From contig NZ_MKVJ01000021.1 in the NCBI RefSeq assembly GCF_001898805.1, forward strand, positions 1 through 64,000: a DNA stretch of 64,000 nt. The letters are read 5' to 3'. The translations under genes and the position numbers were made by a program. Shown one piece after another: positions 8,795 to 16,464 of the stretch (the stretch's first letter is position 1; each line of letters starts with the position of its first letter). Under the pieces are notes generated by a model. It worked only from the letters and a program-made list of their open reading frames with translations. It was not told the DNA's origin and did no database searches. Source of the stretch: Leifsonia sp. 71-9. GTDB lineage: Bacteria > Actinomycetota > Actinomycetes > Actinomycetales > Microbacteriaceae.

Positions 8795-8801
8795 TGACCG
8801 C

Positions 8802-9458
8802 ATGACCCACACCGGACTCCTCGCCACCGGACTCATCGACCCCCAGGGCATCATCCAGGCCGCCGGACCCTGGGCCCTCCTCGGCGTCTGCGCGATCGTG
8901 TTCGTCGAGACCGGCCTGCTCGTCGGGTTCTTCCTCCCCGGCGACACCCTCCTCTTCTTCGCCGGGGTGCTCACCCTCACCGGGCACTTCACCGAGCCGC
9001 TGTGGGTGATCATCGTCGCAGTGATCGTCGCGGCGGTGCTCGGCGATCAGGTCGGCTACCTGATCGGCCGCCGCACCGGTCCGGCGGTCTTCGAGCGCAA
9101 GGAGTCCGGCTTCTTCAGCAGGGCGAGCGTGGACCGCACACAGCACTTCTTCGACCGGTTCGGCGGCGCCGCCGTCACGGTGGCGCGGTTCGTGCCCGTG
9201 GTGCGCACCTTCGCGCCCGTCGCCGCCGGTGTCGGGCGCATGCACTGGACGCTGTTCACCGTCTACAACGTCGTCGGCGCGGCGATCTGGGCGACGGCCG
9301 TCATCCTCCTCGGCTACGGCCTCGGCCACATCCCGGGCGTCGCGGACTTCGTCGCGCAGTACCTCGACCTGGTGCTGATCGGCATCGTCGTGATCTCGGT
9401 CGTCCCGGTGCTCGTGCGCGCCATCACGCTGCGCCGGCGGTCGCGCGCGGATTCGTAG
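8802..9458 (+). CDS. DedA-family membrane protein (VTT domain)
   Basis: 218 residues with several hydrophobic segments and the DedA/VTT signature: FVETGLLVGFFLPGDTLLFFAG near the N-terminus and FGGAAVTVARFVPVVRTFAPVAAGVGRMHW in the re-entrant region, with conserved Arg and Pro. DedA proteins are membrane lipid transporters; some flip undecaprenyl phosphate back across the membrane. The gene is preceded by the two-component box and its end overlaps the convergent histidine kinase gene by 35 bp. The PAP2 phosphatase under the same box makes a lipid-carrier recycling role attractive but unproven. Confidence 0.88.
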   Translation: MTHTGLLATGLIDPQGIIQAAGPWALLGVCAIVFVETGLLVGFFLPGDTLLFFAGVLTLTGHFTEPLWVIIVAVIVAAVLGDQVGYLIGRRTGPAVFERKESGFFSRASVDRTQHFFDRFGGAAVTVARFVPVVRTFAPVAAGVGRMHWTLFTVYNVVGAAIWATAVILLGYGLGHIPGVADFVAQYLDLVLIGIVVISVVPVLVRAITLRRRSRADS

Positions 9459-10434
9459 ACGCCGGGACCCGCATCGCCAGCACTGTGCCGGACGGTCCGG
9501 TCGTCTCGACCGCGACGCCGCCGCCGTGCCGGGCGGCGATCTCGCGCACGAGGGCGAGGCCGATGCCGAAGCCCGCGCCGGCTCGCCGGGGCACGCTCGG
9601 CTGGGCCCGGGCGAACCGGTCGAAGATGCGGGAGGGGTCGATCCCCGAGATCCCCGGACCCTCGTCCGCGACGCGCAGCACCGCGTCCGCCCCGTCGCGG
9701 AGGACGCCGATCGTCACCCGGGTGCCGGACGGCGAGTGGGCGAGCGCGTTGTCCACGAGGGCGGTCGCGCAGCGCTGCAGGCTGGCCGGCGGGATCGTGG
9801 TCAGCACCTGCGGGTCGGCGTCGAGCAGCAGCTCCACCTCGGCGTCGCGCGCGAGCACCTGCAGGGCCTCGACCGCGCGCGCGACGGGCACGGCCATCGG
9901 CGCCGGCTCGACCGCCGCTTCCCGCTCCGGGTCGGCGGCGAGCAGCAGGTCGTTGACCACGTCGATCAGCGTCCGCGCGTCGTCCCGCAGCTCGGCGACC
10001 GTCGCCGCGGAGGGGTCGCCGTCCGGCAGACCGCGCTGCAGCACCTGGAGGCGCGCGTCGAGCACGGCGAGCGGCGTGCGCAGCTCGTGGCTCGCGTCCG
10101 CGACGAACTCGCGCTGGAGCGTGAGGGCGCGGCCGAGCGGGCGCACGGCGCGGCGGGTGACGATCATGCTGAGGACGCCCGCGATCGCCACCGCCAGCAC
10201 TCCGACGACGACGAAGGCGATCATCGCCTCGGTCGTGTCGATGTAGATCTTGTGCTCGCCCGGCTTCGGCGGCTCCTGCAGCTCCGACGGCCGCAGCTGA
10301 TCGAGCACGAAGAAGAACGCGACGCCGATGGCCGCGACGACGAGCGCGCCCGAGGCGATCGCCAGCTGCAGCCCGACCGTGCGGGAGGCGGCCCGCACCT
10401 CCCGCAGATCGGCATCCTCCTGCGCGCCGTTCAC
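9424..10434 (-). CDS. Sensor histidine kinase of a two-component system
   Basis: 336 residues from GTG 10434, overlapping the response regulator stop by 4 bp. Two transmembrane segments (about 20-45 and 71-92) enclose a very short extracytoplasmic loop of about 25 residues. The phosphoacceptor helix FVADASHELRTP places His116 in the H box. The ATPase domain has the N box (DNALAHSP), DEGPGIS and GAGFGIGLALVREIAARHGG. A loop this short suggests sensing within or at the membrane, as in intramembrane-sensing envelope-stress kinases. The promoter lies upstream of the regulator gene. Confidence 0.9.
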   Translation of the reverse strand: MNGAQEDADLREVRAASRTVGLQLAIASGALVVAAIGVAFFFVLDQLRPSELQEPPKPGEHKIYIDTTEAMIAFVVVGVLAVAIAGVLSMIVTRRAVRPLGRALTLQREFVADASHELRTPLAVLDARLQVLQRGLPDGDPSAATVAELRDDARTLIDVVNDLLLAADPEREAAVEPAPMAVPVARAVEALQVLARDAEVELLLDADPQVLTTIPPASLQRCATALVDNALAHSPSGTRVTIGVLRDGADAVLRVADEGPGISGIDPSRIFDRFARAQPSVPRRAGAGFGIGLALVREIAARHGGGVAVETTGPSGTVLAMRVPASTNPRATAGAA

Positions 10435-11096
10435 AGCTGCCCCAGCCGGTAGCCCTGACCGCGGACGGTCGAGATGATGTCGGGATCCGTCTTGCGCCGC
10501 ACGTAGTGCACGTAGGTGTCGACGGTGCCGTCCTGTTCGTCGGCCTCGAAGACCGCCTCGAGGATCTGCCGTCGCGAGAAGGTGCGCAGCGGGTTCTCGG
10601 CGAGCAGGCGCAGGAGCGCGCTCTCCCGGTCGGTCAGCAGGATGCGCCCTTCGTACGGGGAGTAGATCGCCCGGCTCTCGGGGTGGAACCGCCAGCCGCC
10701 GACCGCGATCTCCTTGCCCTCGCCCGTGAAGGTGCGCGTCAGCGCGCGCAGGCGGGCGAGGAGCTCGTCGAACTCGAACGGCTTCACCAGGTAGTCGTTC
10801 GCGCCGGCGTCGAGGCCGTCCACGCGGTCGCGCACGGTGCCGAGCGCGGTGAGCATCAGGATGGGCGCCACGACCCGCCGTTCGCGCAGCGCGGTCACGA
10901 CCTCCGCGCCGTCGAGCCCCGGCAGTCGCCGGTCGACGACCAGCGCGTCGAAATCGCCGGCCAGCCCCGCGGCGAGTCCGGCCTCCCCGTCCTCGACCCG
11001 CGTCACCTCGTACACCTCGGTCAGCACCTGCTCGATGAGCGGCCCGAGCCGCGGGTCGTCCTCGATCAGGAGCACGCGCAGTCTCTCCGTCGCCAC
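10431..11096 (-). CDS. OmpR/PhoB-family response regulator
   Basis: 221 residues, GTG 11096, with a GGAGGT site at about 11102-11107. The receiver domain has the acidic pair (IEDD), the phosphorylation site Asp55 (VVDRRLPG) and the conserved Lys in YLVKPFEFDELLARL. The C-terminal winged helix ends DGTVDTYVHYVRRKTD, as expected of OmpR-type DNA binding. Its own promoter carries the same box as the three neighbouring membrane genes, so autoregulation is likely. Confidence 0.93.
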   Translation of the reverse strand: MATERLRVLLIEDDPRLGPLIEQVLTEVYEVTRVEDGEAGLAAGLAGDFDALVVDRRLPGLDGAEVVTALRERRVVAPILMLTALGTVRDRVDGLDAGANDYLVKPFEFDELLARLRALTRTFTGEGKEIAVGGWRFHPESRAIYSPYEGRILLTDRESALLRLLAENPLRTFSRRQILEAVFEADEQDGTVDTYVHYVRRKTDPDIISTVRGQGYRLGQL

Positions 11097-11120
11097 TCGC
11101 CACCTCCACTCGCCGGCCCC

Positions 11121-11154
11121 AGCATGACGGACCGGCTCCCAGACGGCACTAAGG
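11121..11154 (-). promoter_or_regulatory. Direct-repeat box and promoter of the response regulator/kinase operon (box 2 of 4)
   Basis: On the minus strand: CCTTAG (11154-11149), five bases, TCTGGG (11143-11138), eleven bases, CATGCT (11126-11121) as -10-like hexamer. Transcription would start about 18 nt before the GTG at 11096. The segment from TCTGGG toward the -10 is a mirror image of the divergent promoter: the 14-bp arms 11130-11143 and 11175-11188 are perfectly inverted. Confidence 0.62.
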
Positions 11155-11163
11155 AGCGCGCCG

Positions 11164-11197
11164 TCTCAGAGATTTCTGGGAGCCGGTCGCCGATGCT
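11164..11197 (+). promoter_or_regulatory. Direct-repeat box and leaderless promoter of the COG4705-like gene (box 3 of 4)
   Basis: TCTCAG (11164-11169), five bases, TCTGGG (11175-11180), eleven bases, GATGCT (11192-11197), then six bases to the ATG at 11204. The geometry is identical to the dedA promoter, again predicting a leaderless transcript. Confidence 0.62.
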
Positions 11198-11203
11198 GTC
11201 AGC

Positions 11204-11980
11204 ATGCTGCGCAACAAGGTACCCGAGGTGACCGCCCTCTTCTGGGCGACCAAGCTGCTCACCACCGCGATGGGCGAGACCGCCTCCGACTTCCTGGTGA
11301 AGACCGTCGACCCGTACCTCGCGGTCGGGGTCACCTTCGTCGTGTTCGCCGGTGCGCTCGCGCTGCAGCTGGCCGTGCGCCGCTACATCCCCTGGGTCTA
11401 CTGGCTGGCCGTCCTCATGGTCGCGGTGTTCGGCACGATGGTCGCCGACGTGCTGCACGTGCAGTTCGGCGTGCCCTATCTCGTCTCGACCATCGGGTTC
11501 GCCGTCGTGCTCGCCGCGGTCTTCTCGCTGTGGTGGGGAACGCAGCGCACCCTCTCGGTGCACCGCATCGACACGCGGGCGCGCGAGCTCTTCTACTGGT
11601 GCGCGGTGCTCGCCACCTTCGCGCTCGGCACGGCGATCGGCGACCTCACCGCCGTCACGTTCGGCCTGGGCTACCTCGCCGCCGGCCTCCTGTTCGGCGT
11701 GCTGTTCGCCATCCCCGGCGCCGCCTACCGGTGGTGGGGGATGGGCGCCACCGCCGCCTTCTGGACCTCCTACGTGCTCACCCGCCCGTTCGGCGCCTCC
11801 TTCGCCGACTGGTTCTCGCGCTCCCACGCGCTCGGCGGCCTCGGTCTCGGCACCGGACCGGTCAGCCTCGCGCTGTTCGCCGCGATCGTCGTCTGCGTGG
11901 TCGTGCTGTCGGCGCGCCCTCGCGGATCCTCAGGGTCCGGCGCGGCGTCCTTAGAGGTTCCTCAGCAGCGCTCCGCTTGA
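11204..11980 (+). CDS. Polytopic membrane protein, COG4705-like
   Basis: 258 residues with about eight hydrophobic segments. The protein looks internally duplicated: KVPEVTALFWATKLLTTAMGETASDFL in the first half resembles the FYWCAVLATFALGTAIGDL segment in the second. The KxxEVTxxFWxxKxxxTxxGEtxxDfL opening is what I associate with the uncharacterised COG4705 membrane family. The ATG at 11204 has no ribosome binding site and sits six bases after a -10-like element. It is divergent from the two-component system and shares its regulatory box. Confidence 0.75.
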   Translation: MLRNKVPEVTALFWATKLLTTAMGETASDFLVKTVDPYLAVGVTFVVFAGALALQLAVRRYIPWVYWLAVLMVAVFGTMVADVLHVQFGVPYLVSTIGFAVVLAAVFSLWWGTQRTLSVHRIDTRARELFYWCAVLATFALGTAIGDLTAVTFGLGYLAAGLLFGVLFAIPGAAYRWWGMGATAAFWTSYVLTRPFGASFADWFSRSHALGGLGLGTGPVSLALFAAIVVCVVVLSARPRGSSGSGAASLEVPQQRSA

Positions 11981-11982
11981 CT
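11949..11982 (+). promoter_or_regulatory. Direct-repeat box and promoter of the PAP2 gene (box 4 of 4)
   Basis: CCTTAG (11949-11954), five bases, CCTCAG (11960-11965), eleven bases, TTGACT (11977-11982). The box lies in the last codons of the preceding gene. Here a leader of about 28 nt with a GAAGGGA site precedes the GTG start, unlike the leaderless dedA promoter with the same -10 hexamer. Confidence 0.62.
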
Positions 11983-12017
11983 GTCCTGGTCGACAGAAAC
12001 CGAAGGGACCCTCTGAC

Positions 12018-12692
12018 GTGAACTCCGCCCTCCTGCGCATCCCCCGCCATTGGATCGTCTGGACCGTCGCGCTCTTCGCCCTGACGTTCGTGCTCGGCTT
12101 CGCGGCCAAGGCCGTCCCGGCGCTGCGACTCGCCGGCCTCGACGACGGGATCAACCGGGCGCACTCGCCGTTCGCCGACGGGGTCGCGCTGGTGCTCGAC
12201 GAGCTCGACCGGCCGGTCGTCGTGGCCGGGATCCTCGTCGTCGTGTTCGTCGTGCTGCTCTTCGTCCGCGGCTGGAAAGCGGCCCTCGGCGCCTGCGCCG
12301 TCACCGGTCTCGGCTGGATCACCACCCTCGTCGTCAAGACGATCGTCGCCCAGCCGCGCCCGACCACCGGCGGCCTCGTGCACACCCTGCACGTGAGCCC
12401 CGCGACCCTGAGCTACCCGAGCGGCCACGTCGTCTTCGCGACCGCACTGGTGACCGCCCTGGTGATGGTCTGCCGCGGCCCCGTGGCGCGCGCGGTCGTC
12501 GTCGTGCTCGGCGTCGTCTTCGTGGTGGTGGTCGCCTGGTCGCGCCTCTACCTCGGCGTCCACTTCCCGACCGACGTCGTCGGCGGTGTGCTCAACGGCG
12601 TCGCGGGCGTGCTGCTCTTCGCCGGGCTGTGGAACCTCGCCGCCGCGCGCGTGTTCGCCGAGCGGCGGGAGCCGGCGCGCGTCACCGTCTGA
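12018..12692 (+). CDS. PAP2-family phosphatase
   Basis: 224 residues, several transmembrane segments, and all three parts of the PAP2 active-site signature: KTIVAQPRP (Kx6RP), YPSGH and SRLYLGVHFPTD (SRx5Hx3D). Members dephosphorylate undecaprenyl pyrophosphate, phosphatidic acid or related lipids at the outer face of the membrane. GTG start at 12018 behind a GAAGGGA site. Sharing a regulatory box with DedA points to lipid-carrier or phospholipid turnover. Confidence 0.9.
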   Translation: MNSALLRIPRHWIVWTVALFALTFVLGFAAKAVPALRLAGLDDGINRAHSPFADGVALVLDELDRPVVVAGILVVVFVVLLFVRGWKAALGACAVTGLGWITTLVVKTIVAQPRPTTGGLVHTLHVSPATLSYPSGHVVFATALVTALVMVCRGPVARAVVVVLGVVFVVVVAWSRLYLGVHFPTDVVGGVLNGVAGVLLFAGLWNLAAARVFAERREPARVTV

Positions 12693-12701
12693 CGCCCTGG
12701 A

Positions 12702-13256
12702 TCAGGGGCCGAGGACACCGGTCGGCCAGCCGTGACGGCCGAAGTAGTCGCGAAGACGCTCCAGCACCTCGCTGTCCGTGGCGTTCGGGTCTCTCAACCA
12801 GCGCCGACGGGCCATGTCGACGAGGGCGGCGACGGCTTCAGCCGGAGAGACATCGATCGCGTACGTGAGAAACACCGGCATGCGTTGTGCGTCGACGAGG
12901 CGGCTCCGGTTGACCTCGTTGTGAAGGTTCTCGTCCTCGGTCAACAAGACATCGGCGTGGCCCCAGAGCGCCGCGGCAACCACATGACGGTCCTTCTCGT
13001 TGACATCCAGGCGTACATGGATATCGACCTCGCCCGGCCATTCCACCAGCGCCTCAGGGAAGGCGTCGTTCATGGCCGTGAACAAGCCGGCTCGGGCCCC
13101 TGCGTCCATACTGGCGGGAAGGTGCCGATCGGCTTCCTCCAGCACAAGAGGGCTCCAGAGGATCTCGAACAGGTCGGCCGCGGCGAGGGTCAAGACGATG
13201 TCGCGCCAACGCCCTGGAACGAGGACGTTGGCGTCGACGAAGACTCGAAACGGCAC
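12702..13256 (-). CDS. PIN-domain protein, probable toxin of a type II pair
   Basis: 184 residues from GTG 13256, one base beyond the stop of the upstream HTH gene. The PIN fold is shown by the N-terminal FRVFVDANVLVPG strand and by DVNEKDRHVVAAALWGHADVLLTEDENL, giving the usual metal-binding Asp cluster. PIN toxins are Mg-dependent ribonucleases. The protein is longer than typical VapC (about 130 aa) and closer to the longer PIN proteins paired with excisionase-type HTH antitoxins. Direct adjacency to such a gene supports the call. Confidence 0.8.
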   Translation of the reverse strand: MPFRVFVDANVLVPGRWRDIVLTLAAADLFEILWSPLVLEEADRHLPASMDAGARAGLFTAMNDAFPEALVEWPGEVDIHVRLDVNEKDRHVVAAALWGHADVLLTEDENLHNEVNRSRLVDAQRMPVFLTYAIDVSPAEAVAALVDMARRRWLRDPNATDSEVLERLRDYFGRHGWPTGVLGP

Positions 13257-13257
13257 G

Positions 13258-13710
13258 TCAGAACGGGTCGCCGTCGTAGCCGCCGGTCTGGGCCGTGACC
13301 TCGGCGATCGCATCGAGCGTGGCGCGACGCTCCCGCTTGGACTCCTCGAGGTACCGGACGGTCTCGGTCAGAGACACCCGGCGATGCGTTCCGCGGAACT
13401 CGTAGGCGAGCTGCCCGTCGTCGATCAGGTGGACCACGAACGACCGCGATACCCCGAGAAGGTCTGCGACCTGGGAGGTCGTCAGCAGAGTGCGCGCGGA
13501 GCCGATGACGACGCTGTCGCCGTTCGCGAAACGTGCCAGCAGGTCCTGAACGGCGTCAGCGACATCGCTCGGAAGGGTGATGACCTCGTCGCCGACCAGG
13601 ATCCGGGGAGACGTGACGGAGTCTCCCACTCGGGCCGCGGCTGACTTCAGCGCGCTCAACTCCGATGCATCCACGACTGCCTTCGTCGCGTGCGGGCTCA
13701 AGAGAGTCAT
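13258..13710 (-). CDS. Excisionase-type HTH protein, probable antitoxin
   Basis: 150 residues. I choose ATG 13710 because a GGAGG site sits five bases upstream; a second ATG at 13731 has none. The MerR/excisionase-like HTH is LLTTSQVADLLGVSRSFVVHLIDDGQLAYEFRGTHRRV at about 80-120, which would bind DNA. The N-terminal half has no recognised domain. It is followed immediately by the PIN gene and preceded by an array of 9-bp repeats, the likely autoregulatory operator. Confidence 0.8.
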   Translation of the reverse strand: MTLLSPHATKAVVDASELSALKSAAARVGDSVTSPRILVGDEVITLPSDVADAVQDLLARFANGDSVVIGSARTLLTTSQVADLLGVSRSFVVHLIDDGQLAYEFRGTHRRVSLTETVRYLEESKRERRATLDAIAEVTAQTGGYDGDPF

Positions 13711-13742
13711 CGGGGCCTCCAACAGGTCCATCGTGAGACACC

Positions 13743-13787
13743 AGCATAACCGACAAAACCGCCATAAACGCCATAACTCACTTAACT
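13743..13787. repeat. Five tandem 9-bp repeats upstream of the PIN/HTH pair
   Basis: Successive 9-mers read AGCATAACC, GACAAAACC, GCCATAAAC, GCCATAACT and CACTTAACT, with the A/T core in constant phase. The array overlaps a possible minus-strand -10 (TATGCT, 13748-13743) and the stop codon of the convergent-side gene. AT-rich phased repeats like these suit cooperative binding by the excisionase-type protein. Confidence 0.55.
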
Positions 13788-14354
13788 CACATCACGTTCC
13801 GGCCGCCGTCCCTTGTGGGGCGGGGTGTGGATGCCTGCCTGCAACCGCCGGATGACCGATCCCAGCACTCCCCGCGCGAGGAGGCCGGAGCCGAGCGGAC
13901 CCGCGGGGTCCTCGCCGAGCGCGGGCAGCTGCGCCAGCGCCGCCCGCGCCTCCGGGCTCAGGTGGTCGAGCTGCCAGCGGATCTCCTCGTCCATCGCGTC
14001 GGGCCGATCGGGGGCGGCGAGTCCTGCGGCCTTGGCTGCGTAGGCGGCGGCTCCGAGCGCGTGCGCTCCCATGTGGGCCACACCCGCGGCTTGGGCGGCG
14101 GCGCGGGCGGCGGCGATCGCGGCCGGTCCGGTCACGGCTCCCGCCGCGCGGCCGGCGACGAAGCGGCGACGGATCTCCCCGGCGGCGTCGAGCTCGCCGC
14201 GGGCGAAGGCGCGGGTGCGCGCGATCGCGTCGCGGGGACGGTCGTCGTCCGGCGCTTCCGCCTCGAACAGCCTCAGAACCCGCTCGGCGCAGTCCGCCGC
14301 CCAGACCGCGACGACGCGTCGATCCCGGTCGCTCAACGACTGCGAAGAACCCAC
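13782..14354 (-). CDS. Putative immunity-type protein, Ala-rich helical
   Basis: 190 residues, probably from GTG 14354. The protein is alpha-helical and alanine-rich, beginning LSDRDRRVVAVWAADCAERVLRLFEAEAPDDDRPRDAI and continuing with an ARAAAQAAGVAHMGAHALGAAAYAAKAAG segment. This layout matches a family annotated as putative immunity proteins in polymorphic toxin databases. No toxin is adjacent, so the assignment is by resemblance only. Its 3' end reaches into the repeat array upstream of the HTH gene. Confidence 0.6.
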   Translation of the reverse strand: MGSSQSLSDRDRRVVAVWAADCAERVLRLFEAEAPDDDRPRDAIARTRAFARGELDAAGEIRRRFVAGRAAGAVTGPAAIAAARAAAQAAGVAHMGAHALGAAAYAAKAAGLAAPDRPDAMDEEIRWQLDHLSPEARAALAQLPALGEDPAGPLGSGLLARGVLGSVIRRLQAGIHTPPHKGRRPERDVS

Positions 14355-14444
14355 CCGAGCACACTCTCATACCGCGGCCGCAGCGTGCACTCGATCCGCA
14401 GCAGACCGCCCGATTCGCGGCGTAAGGTGCAGGGGAGGAGGCAC

Positions 14445-15413
14445 ATGATCGTCGACAACGCCGTGTACGTGAACGGTGAACGCACCCCCACGGTGTCGCT
14501 GGAGGACACCTGCGAGACCGTCCGCGACCGCGGAGGATTCGCCTGGATCGGCCTCTACCGGCCCACCGAGCAGGAGCTCGGCGCCGTCGCCACCGAGTTC
14601 GGCCTTCCGGCGCTCGCCGTGGAGGACGCCCTCGCGGGACACCAGCGCGCCAAGATCGAGAAGTACAGCAGCACCACCTTCGTCGTGCTGCGCCCCGCGA
14701 ACTACGTGGACGAGACCGAGAAGGTGGAGTTCGGCGAGGTCCACGTGTTCCTCGGCTCCGACTTCCTGATCACCGTCCGCCACTTCGACTCCCCCGATCT
14801 GGGATCCGTCCGCCGCCGGCTGGAGGCAGAGCCCGAGCTGCTGGAGCACGGGCCGATGTCCGCCCTCTACGGCATCCTCGACCAGGTCGTCGACGAGTAC
14901 GGCCCGGTCATGGCCGGCCTCGAGAACGACATCGACGAGATCGAGGACCAGCTCTTCAACGGCGACCGCGGCGTCTCCCGCCGCATCTACGAGCTCTCCA
15001 CCGAGGTGATGATGTTCCAGCGGGCCGTCAACCCGCTCCGGGATGTGCTGCAGTCGCTGCGCGAGACCCTCGCCGCGCGCGGGGTGGACGACGTTCTCCT
15101 CGACGGGATCCGGGATGTGCAGGACCACGCCATCCGCGTCATCGAGCGCGCCGACGGGTTCCGGCAGATCCTGCAGAACGCCCTCACCGTCCACACCACC
15201 CTCGTCGGCCAGGCGCAGAACGACGAGGTCAAGAAGGTCTCCGGCTGGGCGGCCATCCTGTTCACGCCCACCCTGGTCGCCTCGGTCTACGGCATGAACT
15301 TCCGCATCATGCCCGAGCTGCACTGGGCGCTCGGCTACCCGTTCGCCATCCTGCTGATGCTCGTCATGGGCTTCGGCCTCTACACCGTCTTCAAGCGCAA
15401 GAACTGGATCTGA
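14445..15413 (+). CDS. corA: CorA-family magnesium/cobalt channel
   Basis: 322 residues; ATG 14445 follows a GGGGAGGAGG site. The cytoplasmic domain is mixed alpha/beta. The long stalk helices end in two transmembrane segments, with the diagnostic YGMN motif at the end of the first (YGMNFRIMPELHW) and a basic C-terminus (FKRKNWI). CorA forms a pentameric Mg channel. It is monocistronic, with a strong terminator downstream. Confidence 0.95.
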   Translation: MIVDNAVYVNGERTPTVSLEDTCETVRDRGGFAWIGLYRPTEQELGAVATEFGLPALAVEDALAGHQRAKIEKYSSTTFVVLRPANYVDETEKVEFGEVHVFLGSDFLITVRHFDSPDLGSVRRRLEAEPELLEHGPMSALYGILDQVVDEYGPVMAGLENDIDEIEDQLFNGDRGVSRRIYELSTEVMMFQRAVNPLRDVLQSLRETLAARGVDDVLLDGIRDVQDHAIRVIERADGFRQILQNALTVHTTLVGQAQNDEVKKVSGWAAILFTPTLVASVYGMNFRIMPELHWALGYPFAILLMLVMGFGLYTVFKRKNWI

Positions 15414-15420
15414 CGACGGT

Positions 15421-15453
15421 GCTGCGGGCCGATCCCCCGGATCGGCCCGCAGC
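15421..15453 (+). terminator. Terminator hairpin after corA
   Basis: A perfect 15-bp stem (15421-15435 with 15439-15453) and a CCC loop, starting 8 bp after the corA stop. No T-tract. Confidence 0.8.
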
Positions 15454-15642
15454 CACTCGGCGATGCCCGGGCCTTCCGGCCCGACCCCCCCCCGGTGCGG
15501 GCGTCGCGGGTGAGATCGGCGTCCCCCTGAACGTTTCGCTCTCATAGGGGAATGTCCGGATGGCGGCAGAGGTTCCGCCCCGCTGCATCCCGGGCGTGTC
15601 GCGCGAGCTCGCCACGGCGAGAGCGGGAGTAGCGTCCTGACC

Positions 15643-16464
15643 ATGAGCGCCCCCTCCGACGGCGAGATCGTCGTCACCGACGGCCCGCCCACCCGATACT
15701 CGCGGCTGTATCACTGGGTGCTGGACCACCTCGCGAAGTTCCCCGGGCGGGTCACGGTCGTGACGTTCCTCGCCGGGGTCGTCGTGACGATCGTCGTCGT
15801 GCTGATCGGCGGCGACGGGAGTCCGTCGTCCGTCGTCGGGCTGGTGGCGACGCTGTGGGCCCTCTTCTTCGCGGTGATGATCTACCTGCTCACCGCGCGC
15901 GACACCGACACCGTGCTGGAGCAGATCGCCGACCTGCACGAGCAGCTCGCCACCGCGCTGGCGTCGCCGGACGACGGGGGCGAGGATGCCGGAGACGGTG
16001 CGGAGGAGGGCGACGGTGAGGACGAGCCGTCGGCGACAGAGGCTCCGCATGCTCCCGAGCCCTCTGCTCCCGAACCCGCGACTCCGACGCCCGCGACACC
16101 AGCGACGCCCGCACCTCCCGCCCCGGCGCATCCAGCACCCGGCACCCCCGCCCGCACGCGCCAGCAAGGCGGCCCGCGTGGCGAGACCCGCGTCCTGACC
16201 GGTGCGGCCGACATCGTCGCCGGCGTGCCACCCGAGCTCCTCGCCGCGTGGACGTCGGCGACGGGCGGCTCCGCCGACGATCTCGTGCGGGCGTGGACGC
16301 GCGACCCCCGGTCGGACCGGCAGTGGGTGTTCGAGACGACCCTGGGCGAGCGCTGGGTGGTCTTCAACCGCGGCCCGCACGGGACGGGCGTCATCTCGCT
16401 GACGAACCCGCCCGGTGGCGGACGCCTCCGCCGGCCGGCGCGACCGCAGCGGGGGACCCGCTAG
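15643..16464 (+). CDS. Membrane protein with acidic, Pro/Ala-rich linker, unknown function
   Basis: 273 residues. Two adjacent hydrophobic segments (about 37-56 and 64-83) form a hairpin near the N-terminus. Next come an acidic stretch, a Pro/Ala/Thr low-complexity linker (about 125-170) and a compact C-terminal domain with conserved-looking aromatics (RQWVFETTLGERWVVFNRGPHGTGVISL). I do not recognise the family. The stop codon overlaps the convergent phosphohydrolase gene by 4 bp. The 190 bp upstream hold a run of nine C at 15485-15493 and no other clear element. Confidence 0.65.
   Translation: MSAPSDGEIVVTDGPPTRYSRLYHWVLDHLAKFPGRVTVVTFLAGVVVTIVVVLIGGDGSPSSVVGLVATLWALFFAVMIYLLTARDTDTVLEQIADLHEQLATALASPDDGGEDAGDGAEEGDGEDEPSATEAPHAPEPSAPEPATPTPATPATPAPPAPAHPAPGTPARTRQQGGPRGETRVLTGAADIVAGVPPELLAAWTSATGGSADDLVRAWTRDPRSDRQWVFETTLGERWVVFNRGPHGTGVISLTNPPGGGRLRRPARPQRGTR

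Noticed and set aside
8788-8798. TTGACTTGAC as a -35 element of dedA
   Set aside because: A -10 17 bp further on would lie inside the coding sequence; reading TTGACT as the -10 of a leaderless promoter matches the three sister promoters.
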